NCBI GenBank assembly: GCA_038380795.1
Contig: CM076268.1
Coordinates: 29,645,501-29,709,500, forward strand
DNA length: 64,000 nucleotides
From: Pyrocephalus nanus
Taxonomy: Eukaryota > Chordata > Aves > Passeriformes > Tyrannidae
Direction of reading: 5' to 3'
Made by a program: the position numbers and the translations under genes. This document shows, one piece after another, positions 1-11,161 of the stretch. Below the pieces are notes generated by a model. That model was not told the origin of the DNA. It saw only the letters and a list, made by a program, of their open reading frames with translations, and searched no databases. How positions within the stretch are numbered: the first letter of the stretch is position 1; every line of letters begins with the position of its first letter.

Positions 1-602
1 AATACTTCAGTTTTGTGTGTTTAGACTTGCTAACCTGTAATTCAGTGAGATGCAGCTTGTTTGATCAGGGGTATTTCAACTTCATATCTTCCGTTGTCAT
101 AGGCAGTACAGATACAAGATTTTCTAAAATTCTCTCATGATTTAAGTTCTTTCCCTTTCACAAGATGAGTGTGTGGAGGAGAACTAAACTTGAAAGATTA
201 TTAAAAATAACCATGATGCCTGGATTTGCTAAGATATATTTTATCTTTTTGGTACTGTTGAGAAATGTTTTAAATGTTGAGTGCAGATGGTTAAGGAAGA
301 GAAACTATGCTTGAAAAAATGTCTTATTAAAAACAAATTAAATAAAAATTCTGCCTAAGCAGTTTGTAAATATTGCTACACCCTCACTCAAATGGATATT
401 GGATAATTAATTAAAATCTTTATATTTCAGTGAACTAAAGCTCTAATTGGACTTTTGTCAAATTATTGTGCAGTACTTCAGGTTTCTCCTAGATATCTTC
501 ACTGGCCACTCTAAAAAGCTTTGTTCTCATGAAGAGATGAGTACTGGAGTGACATTTAGTTAGAATGGCAATTAAGCTATCTTCTGCATGTTTAATTTTT
601 AG
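1..602 (+). other. BICC1: BICC1 intron, 3' part
   Basis: AT-rich non-coding sequence leading into a T-rich tract and an AG acceptor at 601-602. The intron's donor lies outside the window. I see no repeat family or exon here. Confidence 0.8.
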
Positions 603-642
603 GCATTTGACTATGAACAGAAGAAACTACTAGCAACCAAAG
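603..642 (+). CDS. BICC1: BICC1 coding exon (40 nt micro-exon)
   Basis: This 40-nt exon starts at a codon boundary and encodes [13 protein letters not shown] plus the first base of an alanine codon completed in the next exon. The acceptor is a T-rich tract ending in AG at 601-602. The donor is AAAG followed by GTACGT at 643. The peptide matches the segment before MLKKPVV in vertebrate BICC1, in the linker between the KH region and the SAM domain. The exon is too short to be found as an open frame and was located by its peptide and phase. Confidence 0.93.
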
Positions 643-3600
643 GTACGTGCATGAACAGTGACTTCTGAAAAGTTTGTTAGTACATGGATGAAATGATTTT
701 CTGAAGCTTCAGTTCTGTAACTTGATTTTTAATCAAATCTGAAATTGTTAGTGAAACAACAATCTTGTCTATTAGTTTTGTATTCCAAAACTTTTTTAAC
801 ACCAACATAGCATAAAATACAATATGAACAGCTTGCAGATGGGATATATAAGTATATCTGTATGCACATGATCCATATTGTCTTCAGAGTGCTCATAACT
901 GTAATACCTGACTTTATTTGGATGCAAATTAAACTTATGATTTTTGTCGTGTTGGCTAAATGGCTACTTACTTCAGGGATTAAGTAAGTTACAAAATTAA
1001 GGGACTTCACCATATCTTTGACCTTTAAAAAAAAAAAAAAATCACACCAAAAGAAAACCAGAAGCTCCTCTTTTCAAAACACATACGATTCTTTTGGCTT
1101 CCATGCAGCCCTGTGTGGCTTAACTGTCTTCTGACAGAGTAAACTGCCTTCAGGAAGGGCAGGATTCAAGCTGTGTAGCAAGTTGGGGGTGTTTGGAGTG
1201 TGCTGTTTGGGCTGCAGTTGTTGCTGTTCATGACTGCAGGATTATCCTCTCAGCACCTTCACTGAGGCTGAGATTTACTGATTTCCCTCTGTATTTTTTC
1301 AGCCATGTTAAAGAAACCAGTTGTAACAGAAGTGAGAACTCCAACCAATACATGGAGTGGTTTGGGCTTCTCTAAATCCATGCCTGCAGAAACTATCAAG
1401 GAACTAAGAAGAGCGAATCATGTATCGTACAAGCCATCCATGACAACTACATATGAGGTATAAAAAAGTACATTGTAAGGGAAGTTTACTTTTAGTGAGT
1501 GATACAGTTATTTCTCTTGAGAAGTGTCCATAACTTCTGTAAAAAAGAAGTCTTGCAGATAAGATTTTTAATGTTCTGAATATATTTTATGATGAAAAAT
1601 GCTTCTTACATAAATATTAAGGCATATGGAATACATTCAGCCCAACACACAGAGTTATATCTGTTTTACAGATCTTATAGAAGTCAAAGAGCATGGAAGT
1701 CTGCTTAAAATATATTTGTTTAAAGAAACTTAAAACAACTTATGGGGCCAAATATCTCAGTTGTTGCAGACAAGCAGTAGAAATTTGGTAACCTAATGAA
1801 AACAGTGTATACATAGCAGATAAACTATATAATGTGAATCACTGCATGATGGAGCAGAACCTCAGAACAAGAAATGTCTGCAGCAAATCTTATGTTGACA
1901 GAGCTGTAGAACTGTAACAGCTTTCTCTATTTGCACTGTTCACTGGGCCCAGAAATTTCCCAGGCAGAAGGCAGCCAGAGTCCAGCAAGTCTCTTCAGAG
2001 TCTCAGCATGGGAATCTTGCAATGAATTTGTTCTTTACTTTCCCAAGGCATTCTGAAGTTGATTTTTTTAGTGTGCTTCCTTGCTGGAATCTTTTCCAAC
2101 TTCCATATTGGACACCTTTTTCAGTCCTACTTATATAAAATATAAATGGTATGTTTATGCAGCTTTTCTCTGGGGTATGCCTAGCTTTTGATGCAAAAGA
2201 AAGATTCAACCATGATAATGTGCTGTGGTGTTCTCCAGCTGATATGCCAGCTTTTTGAGTCATTCAGCTACATGCAATGGGCTTGGATACACATAATGCA
2301 GTAGGAACTGGGGAGAGAAAAAGATACAGCCCAAATCTGTGATTTTTTTATTTGTTTTTGTTTTTTTGCTTGGTTGGTTGAACTGGGGTGGGGTTTTTCC
2401 ACAGACCATGATGTCTAAAGCCTCTAAGTGAGTCTGTCATTCCAACCAAGAACACACTGTCTCAGTCACTTGGAGTCTGCCCAAGAGCAGACCACAGACC
2501 ACAGCAGCTCTCTCTACCGTGTTAGGACTCCAGTTACCATTGTTTGGGATGAGCTATTGTGGAAACATCTGTGGAGGCTGAAAATCTTGGATTCCTTGTA
2601 GTATCCTCCTCTGCTTAGCAGTTTCAACACCGTTTGTGTTGGAGATGGTACCACCACACTTCCAATGCATGTGCACCTCTGAGAGTCACGTGCTGAAGCC
2701 TTTGAGGAGATGAAGTATTGGTATCATGGTCTAATGTCTGGGAAGTGAGTTGGTAAAATAAGTTCACCAAACGTGTTTCATCTTTGCTGTGGTATCTTAC
2801 TGTGCATTCAGTTTTCCAGAAACATTGGATGACATCTTTCTTTCACTTGACAACTCTTAGACATCATTATTAACTCAAGTAATGTAGAGGCCCTGAGTCT
2901 TCTTGCTCTTCTGTAAGACTTGAAGTCCTTACCTTCCTTCTTTTCTGGAGCCATACTAACTATAACTCACACCATCCTGATTGTACCAGTGATAAGGAGC
3001 TTTTGCCTTGTTTCTTCAGTGCTGTCAATCTTACTGAATAGTATAAAGGATTGCTGTGTCCTGAGTGATGCTTTTCAATGGCAGTTTGGTCGAAGTGTAT
3101 AGAATGAAATTGTTAATTTCCACAATTTTTAGCTTATGTAAGTGTGTGGTATCCATGTCATTTTCACTAGGGTATGTCCCCACTGAATACTCCATTACCT
3201 TATTTTGGAACATTCTCACCCACAGTGATGAGAAGTCATGATTAGCATTTTACAGGAATATAAAATCTATTAAAAAAAACAACACAACCTACAAACAAAA
3301 CTGCCATAGGCCTTTGCAGAATTGTTGTAATATTGTGTACTTCAGCCACTTATCTTCAGATAAATGTTCTGTTATGTTCTCTTCCCTGTGAAGGGATGTA
3401 GTCAATAGACTGCTTTGTCTAGAATTTGTGTGGGAATTCGATACCATGGAATGTTTTGGAAACAAACTTGGAAATACCGAGCGGTTTATTTTGAATCATG
3501 GTCTTTAAATAACTCCTGCTTAAAAACTGTAAACTGTGTATGCTTTAAGCACACCTGCTGTTTTCGTGTCCGGTCTGCAATTATTTGACCACTGATCAAC

Positions 3601-6600
3601 TGCCAAAAGAATGTTTGCAAGCATTAAAAGCTGGGATTTTTTTTTTTTAACTGAGCTGTTTCAAAGAAAACATCTGAGTCACAATGAAACCTCTGTTTTT
3701 CTGCCTAAACTTTCTTTCTGTGATTTGCAGGGCTCATCGATGTCTCTGTCCCGGTCCAGCAGTCGGGAGCACCTGGGAAGTGGCAGCGAATCTGATAACT
3801 GGAGAGACCGTAATGGGCTGGGACCCACTGCTCATGATTTTGTCTCCTCAATTGGCAGCCCCAAACGGAAACAAAACAAATCAGGTTAATAAACTCCTAA
3901 TACCTGATTTAAAAAAAAAAAATCATATTGATATCAATAATATTTACTTTAATATAAATGCCTCCTGACGTCACTAGGGATTTAAATTACTGACAACTGT
4001 AAAACAGCTTTGTGGTTGTTTTTGGTTTGTTTTTTTTTTTTTTTACAAATTGAAATGTGAAAGCATATCCAAGCTAGTGTAACATGATGTACAAATAATG
4101 GTCCAAAAGGAAAACTTAAGGAAATTTTATAAATGCCAGACATTCTTGCTGGAAGGCTCTTTTCTGTCATGGAAGTGATTTTTTTTTCAAGGTGTTCTGA
4201 AACCAGACCTTTATAAAAGCTTATTTCTAGACTGCCATTGTTCTGCTCTGTTACCAGTGCAAGAACAGCCAGGTCTTTATTGGGCCATTTGCTCACTGAA
4301 GAAGTCATAATCCGTGCTGATACTGAATTTTAAAGCACGATTTTCTTCATGGGAATCAAATTTACAAGAGCCTGTAGTGACAGGACAAGGGGGAATGACT
4401 TCAAACTGAAAGAGTAGATTTAGATTGGATATTATGAAAAAATTCCATTGCTGTGAGAGCAGTGAGGCCCTGGCACAGGTTGACCAGAGAAGCTGTGGCT
4501 GCCCCATCCCTGGAAGTGTCCAGAGCCAGGTTGGATGGGACTTGGAGCAACCTGGGCTAGTGGAAGGTGTTTTAAACAATGTTTGAAACTTAAAAAATAA
4601 AATACTGTGTTTTAATTCAACTCTTTGAAATGTCAATTAATTTTTTTAATAACTTAATAAATGCTTTTTTGAAAGAGAGAAAAGTGGAGGTAGCGAGTAC
4701 TAGTCCATACTACCTATCTGCATTATGAGGAAATAAGTACTGTGGCTGGGTTTACTTTTTTTGTTGCATTTTTCTCTTAAAAGCATAAATCCCAGACTGA
4801 ATTTCAAGTACACAGATAAGAAAATATGAACTTTCTAAGAAAGGATATCTTCAAATACAGAAAACACACTGGAAGGGCAGGAAACTGTTCTATGGCAGCT
4901 GTAGCTTTCCCAGAGAATAAAATGTGTAGAGGAAGGATAAAAGAAACAGCTATGAGATGGCTGGACAAGTGTAGTTACCTTAATGTATATGTGCTGGAGG
5001 ACTAAAATGTATTACTTCATTGACACAATTGCACAGTTGTGTTGAATTTCTTCTTTATTTTTAAGATAATGCTTCCTGACTGCAGTAAGATGAACGATTG
5101 AGAATTTCTGTTTGGGTATTTTCAGTGTTACTTTGATAGTGAAGAAATCAAGGCACCACCTTTTCAAGTCTTAAAAACTCAAGTTAGTTATTGCTTCACT
5201 TGTCAAACCTAACACTCACATTTTCAACACTGAACAGTTTACTGTATTTTAAAACTCTTTTCCAAAATGGAGCTGAGTTTGACAGAAATTCTCCAACCTC
5301 TGTAAATCCAATCCCAAATGCTTCCAACTAGTTTGTGCCCAGAAAAAAATAAAAAATGTAGCACAACTGGTGGTGAAAAATGGCGATTTTTCACCTCCTA
5401 TTGGCATTCTGTATTAAAGGCCATAGCAGAAGTCTCTGGGGAAATCCTAATTTTGCTTACCTGGGAAAATACCCTTTACCTGCTGCAAGCTGCTTATGCT
5501 TTCACTGTTGTTCTTCCCGTGTCAGTAGTGAGGGAGGGAGCACTCCCAGTGGCTCCACTTACACACGTGCTTGATGCACTCCCTGGGAGCTATCCTGTTC
5601 TTGCACAGCATGAGGAAAAATAATTAGGAACCATGTGATTGTGTGCTATCAGTATGCACATATGGAGGAAGGGGATTGCACTGCCAAACAGGCTTCTGGG
5701 TTGTTGTTTTTTTTGTTTTTTTTTTTTTAAGAAATTCATTGTGGAAACTTCTTCAAGCTATTACCTTTTGGGAATGTAATCTAAAGTTGTGCAGGGAGTG
5801 TATTTCCACTCTTAGTATTTTATAAACTACTGCATTTATTTTTTGTCTGTATTGTAGTAAAATAATGGCCACATCATGTTCTTTTTATCAGGAATAGCTC
5901 CAGTGTGGATTATTTTTTCCCCCATCCAGACCAAGAAGTGCTGGTTGCATTTGTGTGCAATCATGTTTTTGAAAATAGTCACTGGAGAAAAGAGGAGAGG
6001 GCTTAAGAGGAGGAAAAGCTATGGGGTCTTGTAGCTCTTTCCATGAATTTCTGACTTGTATCCATGTGATTTCATCCCATCATGTGATTTTATCATTTAA
6101 ATGTTTTATCGTTTAAAATGTTTACCCAAATAGAAATATATATATATATATATATAGAAAACGAACACTGGAACTTAATGAACAAAAAAATTGCTTCATG
6201 GTGTTCATTCTCTTAGCCCACTGAGAGGCTTTCTTTTCTTTTCTGAAAAACAAATATTTAAGTATTCTGTGATTTTAATGATCTATTTGAATATAATGTT
6301 GGTAGCAAATTGTGCCTTTCTGTGAAGTGTCTAAAAAATGCACTTCTTCCCTTTCAGCTGAGCACTATCTCAGTAGCAGCAATTACATGGACTGCATTTC
6401 CTCGCTGACAGGAAGCAATGGCTGTAACCTGAACAGTTTGTTCAAGGGATCTGACCTGCCTGAGCTCTTCAGTAAACTTGGTTTGGGCAAATACACAGAC
6501 GTATTCCAACAGCAAGAGGTGAGTGTTCCTTTGAAACAACTTTGTGTTAGTAGGATTTGTTCCAGCAGCTGTTGTTCTGTCTCTTGGCCAAAGCCATGTA

Positions 6601-9600
6601 GAACTCTCATTCTGTGGCAGGGTTTTCATGGGCTGTTCTTTCAAAGCGTTCCATGCACCTTGCAGCTTCCAGATAGCTGGCCTGGACACGGGTGCTGTGT
6701 TGTCCTTCACCTTGGATTTATACTTAACAAAGAATCAGAGTAGGATTGGATTCTTGTCATTCAAGGAAGTTTTAAACCTTGGCTCCTGCTCGGTAAACTG
6801 GGATGCTGACTAGAATGTCATAGGTTTCAGTCTGTCTCGTGTAGGTTATGGAAATCCAATCTGCCTTTGTCAGTGACGTCTTGTCTCGGCCCATGCTGGG
6901 CTCACATATATATTCATCCCTGACCTCTTCCCTGTGTGCCAGTTGACTTCCTTTGATCCACTCCCTACAGGGAGATCTGGTCAGTCAAATGTGTGAGATT
7001 TCCATCTGCACACCAGCTAATGTTTTATTCCAAGTATTCCTTATCCATAGAATGCTGTATAGGTATAGTCCACTTGGTTATTTGCTGATAGTTTATTCTG
7101 CTGACAGATTTAAGTTGGTCACAAAAGTACAATGAGCCCAGCTGCAAGAATTACAGGCTTAGGCATGGAGCTCCTGAGCTTGTCCCAAAAGCACTGCAGT
7201 TGTAAATGGGAAGTTGTATGTGCCACACTGCTGGAATTGGGTGTTGTGGGGCGGAAAACAGGTGTCCATGTGGGTTTTGTCAGTGTCTCATGTGGTACAG
7301 GGGAAGGACCACAGCTGGATTTGGCATCTTCTTGTGTTCTGACTCGTATGTCCATTTTGTGTCTTCAGCAGCACTGAGGTCTGCACACACCAAGAATGTA
7401 TTCAGGGGTGTACTACAGTGTTAGAAGGGTGGACAGGAGGCAAACTTGCACCATCTCCTGTGCCCTAAGTCACTCCTGTCCGTGCACTCTGAGCCCTCTG
7501 AAGTGCAGTGCTGCTGGTTCAGCCTGGGGACAGCTGCATCTGGTGGATTTCATGTCTTCATTCATTGTCTCTCTCTAATCGTGCTGCTTAAGTGCTGTGG
7601 GGTCAATCCTCAATCTGAATTAGTAAATCCAGCTGTGCCTCAATTCTCTGTACAGCTCTTCAGGTTTATCTCCTCTGTACACCTCTGAATGTTCCATAAT
7701 ACCCATATTATCCAGTCTCTTAATCCTTTCCTGTTGTTTTAGCCACTCTCCTAAAAAGGAGAGATGGCTGTATTGGTTTCTGATACTAAGGGTGGATTTT
7801 GCTTGGCAGCTGGGTTTTTGTTGTGGTTTTTCTTACCTCAAGAGCTGCTGATTAGGTGTGAGACGAGCCAAGTAGTTTGGCCAGGGTGAAAACTAAACAA
7901 TTTTCCACTATGTTTCTGTGAATTGTATTGGGAGAAGAAATACCACAAACATCCGTGGTTGCACGCACTGTGGAATGCTCGGTGCTTGAACTCAAATGTG
8001 TCACCAGGAGTTGGGCAATCCTCCTGTGCTGACCTGCTATAGTCTGAAGCACCTACTATATCTACAGACGTAGATACCTGGCATATACAGTGTTCCCAAG
8101 TGTGTTGTAGTGGTTTTGGAAAATACTCAAAATCTCAAGACCCGTGAATAAGACTAGTTGATCTTCTGTGATTTTTCTGTAACTGCTTATTTTTCAGTTT
8201 CTCCTTCTCAGTCAGAAATGTAGTAAATCGAGCAACTGTGTCAAGCAGCCATTGAGAAGCCATAATTGCTGTTTCCATGCAAGGAATAGGTTGGCTGAGT
8301 AGGAATAGAGTACCTGGACAAAGCAGTAGGGAACAAAAAGTTAAGCCATTCTGAACCACATTTATCACTGAATACTTTTGTGGAAGAACTTGTTTTGCCT
8401 AATTTTCCTAATTTTTTTTTACTCTAGATTGATCTGCAGACATTCCTTACTCTTACTGATCAAGATCTGAAAGAGTTAGGAATCACCACTTTCGGGGCCA
8501 GAAGAAAAATGCTGCTTGCAATCTCAGGTAAATAACACAAACTATGATTTGTTTGATTTTTAAGGATTGTTTGTTTGTATTTTTCTCGCTCGAGTTGTGT
8601 TTATAGTTGGCAAAGGAGCTTGGAAGGACTAAGACACTAGTCCACAGAGGTCATATTAGCCTGCCCCTCACCAGGGCTGCTTAAAACCAGGCTTTATAGA
8701 GCTTTCCCATTACCCAACAGCAGCTCAGTTGCAATAATCCTGTACAGCTGGAGCTTGGTAAAAGTTTGTTTCACTGCAGATGGGGACTTTTTTGGATGCT
8801 CCAAAACGGTGAGTCCAAGAAGCTCTGGGATTGCAGGCACTACAGGGTCTGAATGGAGCTACAAGGCAGTCACAGCTTTTAGTTCCCTGTCTTCCACTTT
8901 ACTGATCAGCAGGGCAATCATCCTACTGGGAAAAACTGACTGCTTTTGAGGGGCTTTGTTTTTGGGAGTTTGGGTATTTGGTGTTTTTTTTAGACCATAA
9001 ATCCCTAGGTTTGAAATAAACATGTAACTCTCACTTGGAATTTTTCTGACCCATTTTAATTAATATGTTGTCTTGATCCTACATGCAGAAAGAAGGCCAG
9101 ATATAATTTCTTAAAATGTGCTGTAGTATATAAAGCCTAACTAGATTTTGCTAATTGTGATAAATAGCATGAGGCTTCTTATTACATAGGAGTGTTTTCC
9201 TCCTTGTCCAGGCAATGAATCTCTGTCAGAGGAAGAGTTTCTTTCAGATGCTTCATTGTACCACTAGATTATTTTCCTCCCAATCTCTTCTGCTGATGCC
9301 ATTAGTGAATGTTTTATTAATTTAAAATAGTGGAGTAAAAAGGGCAAACATGCATTGTATTTAGTAGCAGTTGTGAATATCTATGTAATATTTCAGTCAT
9401 TTTTATCTATCATGAAATTTAGTCACAAGAATAGAAAAGTAGGGGAGAAAATATTTTTGATGAGCTTTTGCTAATACAAGGTTAGTGTGCATGATGGAAT
9501 GAGAGGTGATCTGTTTTTTCTGAAAGTCCTTATTCAAATATTGCTTCAAGTTTTATGATTCAGGTAAAGAATTGTGCATTGAGAAATGCTCGAGATGGTA

Positions 9601-10113
9601 GTGAGCTTTTCTGTCATCTCAGTTTACACTGCATAGTTGTGCTGTAGCATGTATCTCTAGGAAGACTGCAGTCTTTGAGTATTCTGACAAACTTTTAGAA
9701 GTGTTTCAGCTGTGTCAGTTGGTTCTGAACCAGTATCGCAAAAATTTATCTGCTTCCCACTGTACCAGTGCCAAATAAGAATTGCACCAAATAGATGCCT
9801 GTGTCCCAGGCAGCCTCTGAGCCTTAACCTGACACTGATTATCAGAGATATCTTCAGTTCATCTTGTGAAATGTCTAAAATATTTTTGCTTGTTTAAACA
9901 GAACCTTTGCGTTCTGTTTGGATCAAAATATTAAAATTAATTTCTGATGAGAGATTTCTCGGTGTGTGCTTGACCTTTGCAGAACTGAATAAAAACCGAA
10001 GGAAGCTTTTTGACCCGTCAAACATCCGTGCCTCATTCCTGGAAGGTGGAGCCAGTGGGAGACTGCCGCGCCAGTATCACTCGGACATTGCCAGTGTCAG
10101 CGGCCGCTGGTAG
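603..10113 (+). CDS. BICC1: BICC1, C-terminal 246 residues in six exons (5' part lies outside the window)
   Basis: BICC1 is a cytoplasmic RNA-binding protein with N-terminal KH domains and a C-terminal SAM domain. It controls stability and translation of target mRNAs in kidney tubules, left-right patterning and early development, and its SAM domain self-polymerises into cytoplasmic foci. Only the last six coding exons are here: 603-642, 1303-1457, 3731-3884, 6358-6518, 8428-8527 and 9983-10113. Reading phases join without error and give 246 residues, about a quarter of the 974-residue human protein. The KH domains are upstream of the window. Landmarks are the [10 protein letters not shown] start, the Ser/Arg-rich [20 protein letters not shown] linker, the SPKRKQNK basic stretch, the SAM core and the terminal [11 protein letters not shown]. 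Every intron has GT/AG ends and there is no frameshift or internal stop, so the gene looks intact. Identification is by recall of the BICC1 protein, not by a search. Confidence 0.96.
643..1302 (+). other. BICC1: BICC1 intron (660 bp)
   Basis: GT at 643 and AG at 1301-1302. It contains a 15-base poly(A) tract at 1027-1041. The acceptor is preceded by a pyrimidine-rich tract. No other feature is seen. Confidence 0.9.
1303..1457 (+). CDS. BICC1: BICC1 coding exon
   Basis: A 155-nt exon. Its first two bases complete an alanine codon, and 51 codons follow, beginning [20 protein letters not shown] and ending SMTTTYE. The acceptor is a T-rich tract with AG at 1301-1302, and the donor is GAG followed by GTATAA at 1458. 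The segment belongs to the conserved linker upstream of the SAM domain ([20 protein letters not shown] is essentially the mammalian sequence). No known catalytic or binding motif falls in it; the basic stretch KELRRANH is the most striking part. A frame opening at an upstream ATG reads across this exon in a different register and is a shadow. Confidence 0.95.
1458..3730 (+). other. BICC1: BICC1 intron (2273 bp)
   Basis: Bounded by GT at 1458 and AG at 3729-3730. It holds T/G-rich low-complexity sequence near 2340-2400 and a short T run near 3642. Small open frames on both strands lack splice context or similarity I recognise. No CR1 or LTR fragment was identified. Confidence 0.88.
3731..3884 (+). 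CDS. BICC1: BICC1 coding exon (Ser/Arg-rich linker)
   Basis: A 154-nt exon of 51 codons plus one base. It starts [20 protein letters not shown] and ends SPKRKQNKS. The acceptor is TTTGCAG at 3724-3730. The donor is CAG followed by GTTAAT at 3885, a weaker match to consensus than the other donors in this gene. The encoded piece is low-complexity and probably disordered: a Ser/Arg-rich part that could be phosphorylated, then an acidic [10 protein letters not shown] part and a basic PKRKQNK part. The middle ([14 protein letters not shown]) is the least conserved part of the tail and, against the human sequence I recall, is one residue shorter. Confidence 0.95.
4438..4570 (+). mobile_element. CR1 LINE 3'-end fragment (5'-truncated)
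   Basis: The stretch reads as the 3' end of an avian CR1 retrotransposon in + orientation. It includes the diagnostic order GGCACAGGTTG, AGAGAAGCTGTGG, GCCCCATCCCTGGAAGTGT, CCAGGTTGGATGGGACTTGG, GAGCAACCTGGGCTAGTGG. Similarity stops near 4570, before the terminal ATTCTATGA-type repeats, so both ends are lost. Being far 5'-truncated is normal for CR1 copies. Subfamily cannot be assigned by eye. It lies in a BICC1 intron in the same orientation as the gene and carries no coding capacity. Confidence 0.85.
6136..6156. repeat. (AT)n microsatellite
   Basis: 21 bases of uninterrupted alternating A and T in a BICC1 intron, about 200 bases upstream of the acceptor at 6357. Confidence 0.95.
6358..6518 (+). 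CDS. BICC1: BICC1 coding exon (start of SAM domain)
   Basis: A 161-nt exon. Two bases finish an alanine codon, then 53 codons run from [20 protein letters not shown] to [10 protein letters not shown]. The acceptor is CCTTTCAG at 6350-6357 and the donor is GAG followed by GTGAGT at 6519, an excellent match to consensus. The second half ([23 protein letters not shown]) is the first part of the SAM domain: the [10 protein letters not shown] helix, then [10 protein letters not shown] leading to the next helix. The first half is the serine-rich linker that is nearly invariant across vertebrate BICC1. SAM-SAM contacts let BICC1 form polymers that concentrate bound mRNA. Confidence 0.97.
6519..8427 (+). 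other. BICC1: BICC1 intron (1909 bp)
   Basis: This intron interrupts the SAM domain between QQQE and IDLQTF. Borders are GT at 6519 and AG at 8426-8427, the latter after a strong T tract. Several short open frames on both strands appear between 6544 and 8370; none has splice context or recognisable similarity. No repeat family was identified. Confidence 0.88.
8428..8527 (+). CDS. BICC1: BICC1 coding exon (SAM domain core)
   Basis: A 100-nt exon of 33 codons plus one base, from [20 protein letters not shown] to RKMLLAIS. The acceptor is TTTTACTCTAG and the donor is CAG followed by GTAAAT at 8528. It encodes the centre and last helix of the SAM domain. [20 protein letters not shown] is the classic SAM pattern of an acidic DLKELGI turn followed by a basic GARRKML helix. 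The acidic and basic faces are the surfaces that mediate head-to-tail SAM polymerisation in this family, and all the charged residues I expect are present. Confidence 0.97.
8528..9982 (+). other. BICC1: BICC1 last intron (1455 bp)
   Basis: Bounded by GT at 8528 and AG at 9981-9982 (TTTGCAG). It contains T/G-rich low-complexity sequence near 8940-8990. No repeat family, RNA gene or alternative exon was recognised. Confidence 0.88.
9983..10113 (+). CDS. BICC1: BICC1 last coding exon with stop codon
   Basis: The coding part of the terminal exon is 131 nt. Two bases complete a glutamate codon, then [20 protein letters not shown] and [22 protein letters not shown] lead to TAG at 10111-10113. It carries the last SAM residues ([10 protein letters not shown]) and the short conserved tail. 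In the mouse bpk allele a frameshift that replaces the extreme C-terminus causes polycystic kidneys, so this tail matters (family knowledge). The stretch DPSNIRASF differs from the mammalian residues I recall, while the last 22 residues look unchanged. Confidence 0.97.
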
Positions 10114-10197
10114 CAGGAAACTGTGGCTCAAAAGGTCAGCTGGAAGGATGATGGACATGGCAATCCTGTGGACAGCCTTCACTGCACACCACCCTCT

Positions 10198-10204
10198 GCA
10201 CTTT
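10198..10204 (+). promoter_or_regulatory. miR-17-family seed match in BICC1 3' UTR, site 1
   Basis: GCACTTT, complementary to seed bases 2-8 of the miR-17/20/93/106 family, 85 bases after the stop codon. Function is inferred only. Confidence 0.4.
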
Positions 10205-10537
10205 GGGAGTTTGGGCGTCAAGGACCAAAGCATTTTGTCTGCACAATACTGTGCCAAAAAAAAAAAAACAACAGAGAAAACACATTTTGTCTGTTCTCTT
10301 TCGAAACACCAAATGTGGGTTACGTTTTACTCATGTAGATTGGACAGAACTTGCAATAATAATAATATAGGGTTCTTTGTTTAGTATTTTATTACCTATA
10401 ACTATAATGTATGCACTGAATTTTTTACTTTGTTGAATGAAGGAAGAATGAAGAGCTGGGATGCCAGAGAGGATAGATTTGGTTTTATTAAGATGGATTT
10501 TTCTGGTACTGCTTAAAATAATTATTGAGGTCTTTCT

Positions 10538-10545
10538 GCACTTTA
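10538..10545 (+). promoter_or_regulatory. miR-17-family seed match in BICC1 3' UTR, site 2 (8-mer)
   Basis: GCACTTTA, a full 8-mer type match (seed 2-8 plus an A opposite position 1) to the miR-17 family. This is the strongest of the three sites by pairing class. AT-rich flanks favour accessibility. Function is inferred only. Confidence 0.45.
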
Positions 10546-11155
10546 CATGTTCTGATTTCTTGTCCTGTGGAAATTTATTTCTCTCTTTCATTTCCATATC
10601 AATTTTTATATTGGCACTAATCAAATTTTTTCAGGTGTTCCTGCATTAAGTCACATCTCACTATAATGGTACTAGAAACCAGTTCTTATGCAGATTTTTT
10701 TTTCTCCTCTCTGTCTCCTGGGTAGTTATCTGAAGAGATTGTTCCAAAATCAAGTCACTTGGTAGTGGACCAGTCCTATTATGCTCTTATGAAGCAGTGT
10801 AATGCTGCCTGCAATAATACTCACTGTAACAGATGCAATGAAAGACCAAAATGGACCTTGCAATATTAACCCTTTGCAGTCAACATATTTAACTGCTGCC
10901 TGTTATGCTAAAACTGTTTTTAATGGTTGTCTCAAAGCAAAGGGCTATTTTTAGTACCCTACCACTAAAGGACACTTATTTATATCAGACTTTTATTTTT
11001 AGATTCTATACACCTACAGTACGTAACAGATTAAACTGATCTACTGCAGATTTATGGTAGAGAATGAAAGGCATTCATCAAACTAGAGCTCTGGGCTGTC
11101 AGTTTGATTAAACAGACAACTAATCTAATTTGACAAGACAGCACTGTTGCCATTT

Positions 11156-11161
11156 AATAAA
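11156..11161 (+). terminator. Proximal poly(A) signal AATAAA (possible)
   Basis: Canonical hexamer about 1.04 kb into the BICC1 3' UTR. If used, it would give a short UTR isoform. The sequence just downstream is not strikingly GT-rich, so use is uncertain. Confidence 0.35.

Larger units (their letters stand above)
3885..6357 (+). other. BICC1: BICC1 intron (2473 bp)
   Basis: Bounded by GT at 3885 and AG at 6356-6357. It contains a CR1 fragment (4438-4570), an (AT)n run at 6136-6156, a 15-base T run ending at 4044 and a T-rich patch at 5701-5729. Nothing else is recognised. Confidence 0.88.

Noticed and set aside
3611..3889. 92-codon frame including the exon at 3731
   Set aside because: It begins in the intron and stops just past the donor; the true exon is 3731-3884.
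6312..6743. 143-codon frame starting at an ATG before the exon at 6358
   Set aside because: The start is in the intron and the frame reads through the splice donor at 6519; only 6358-6518 is real coding sequence.
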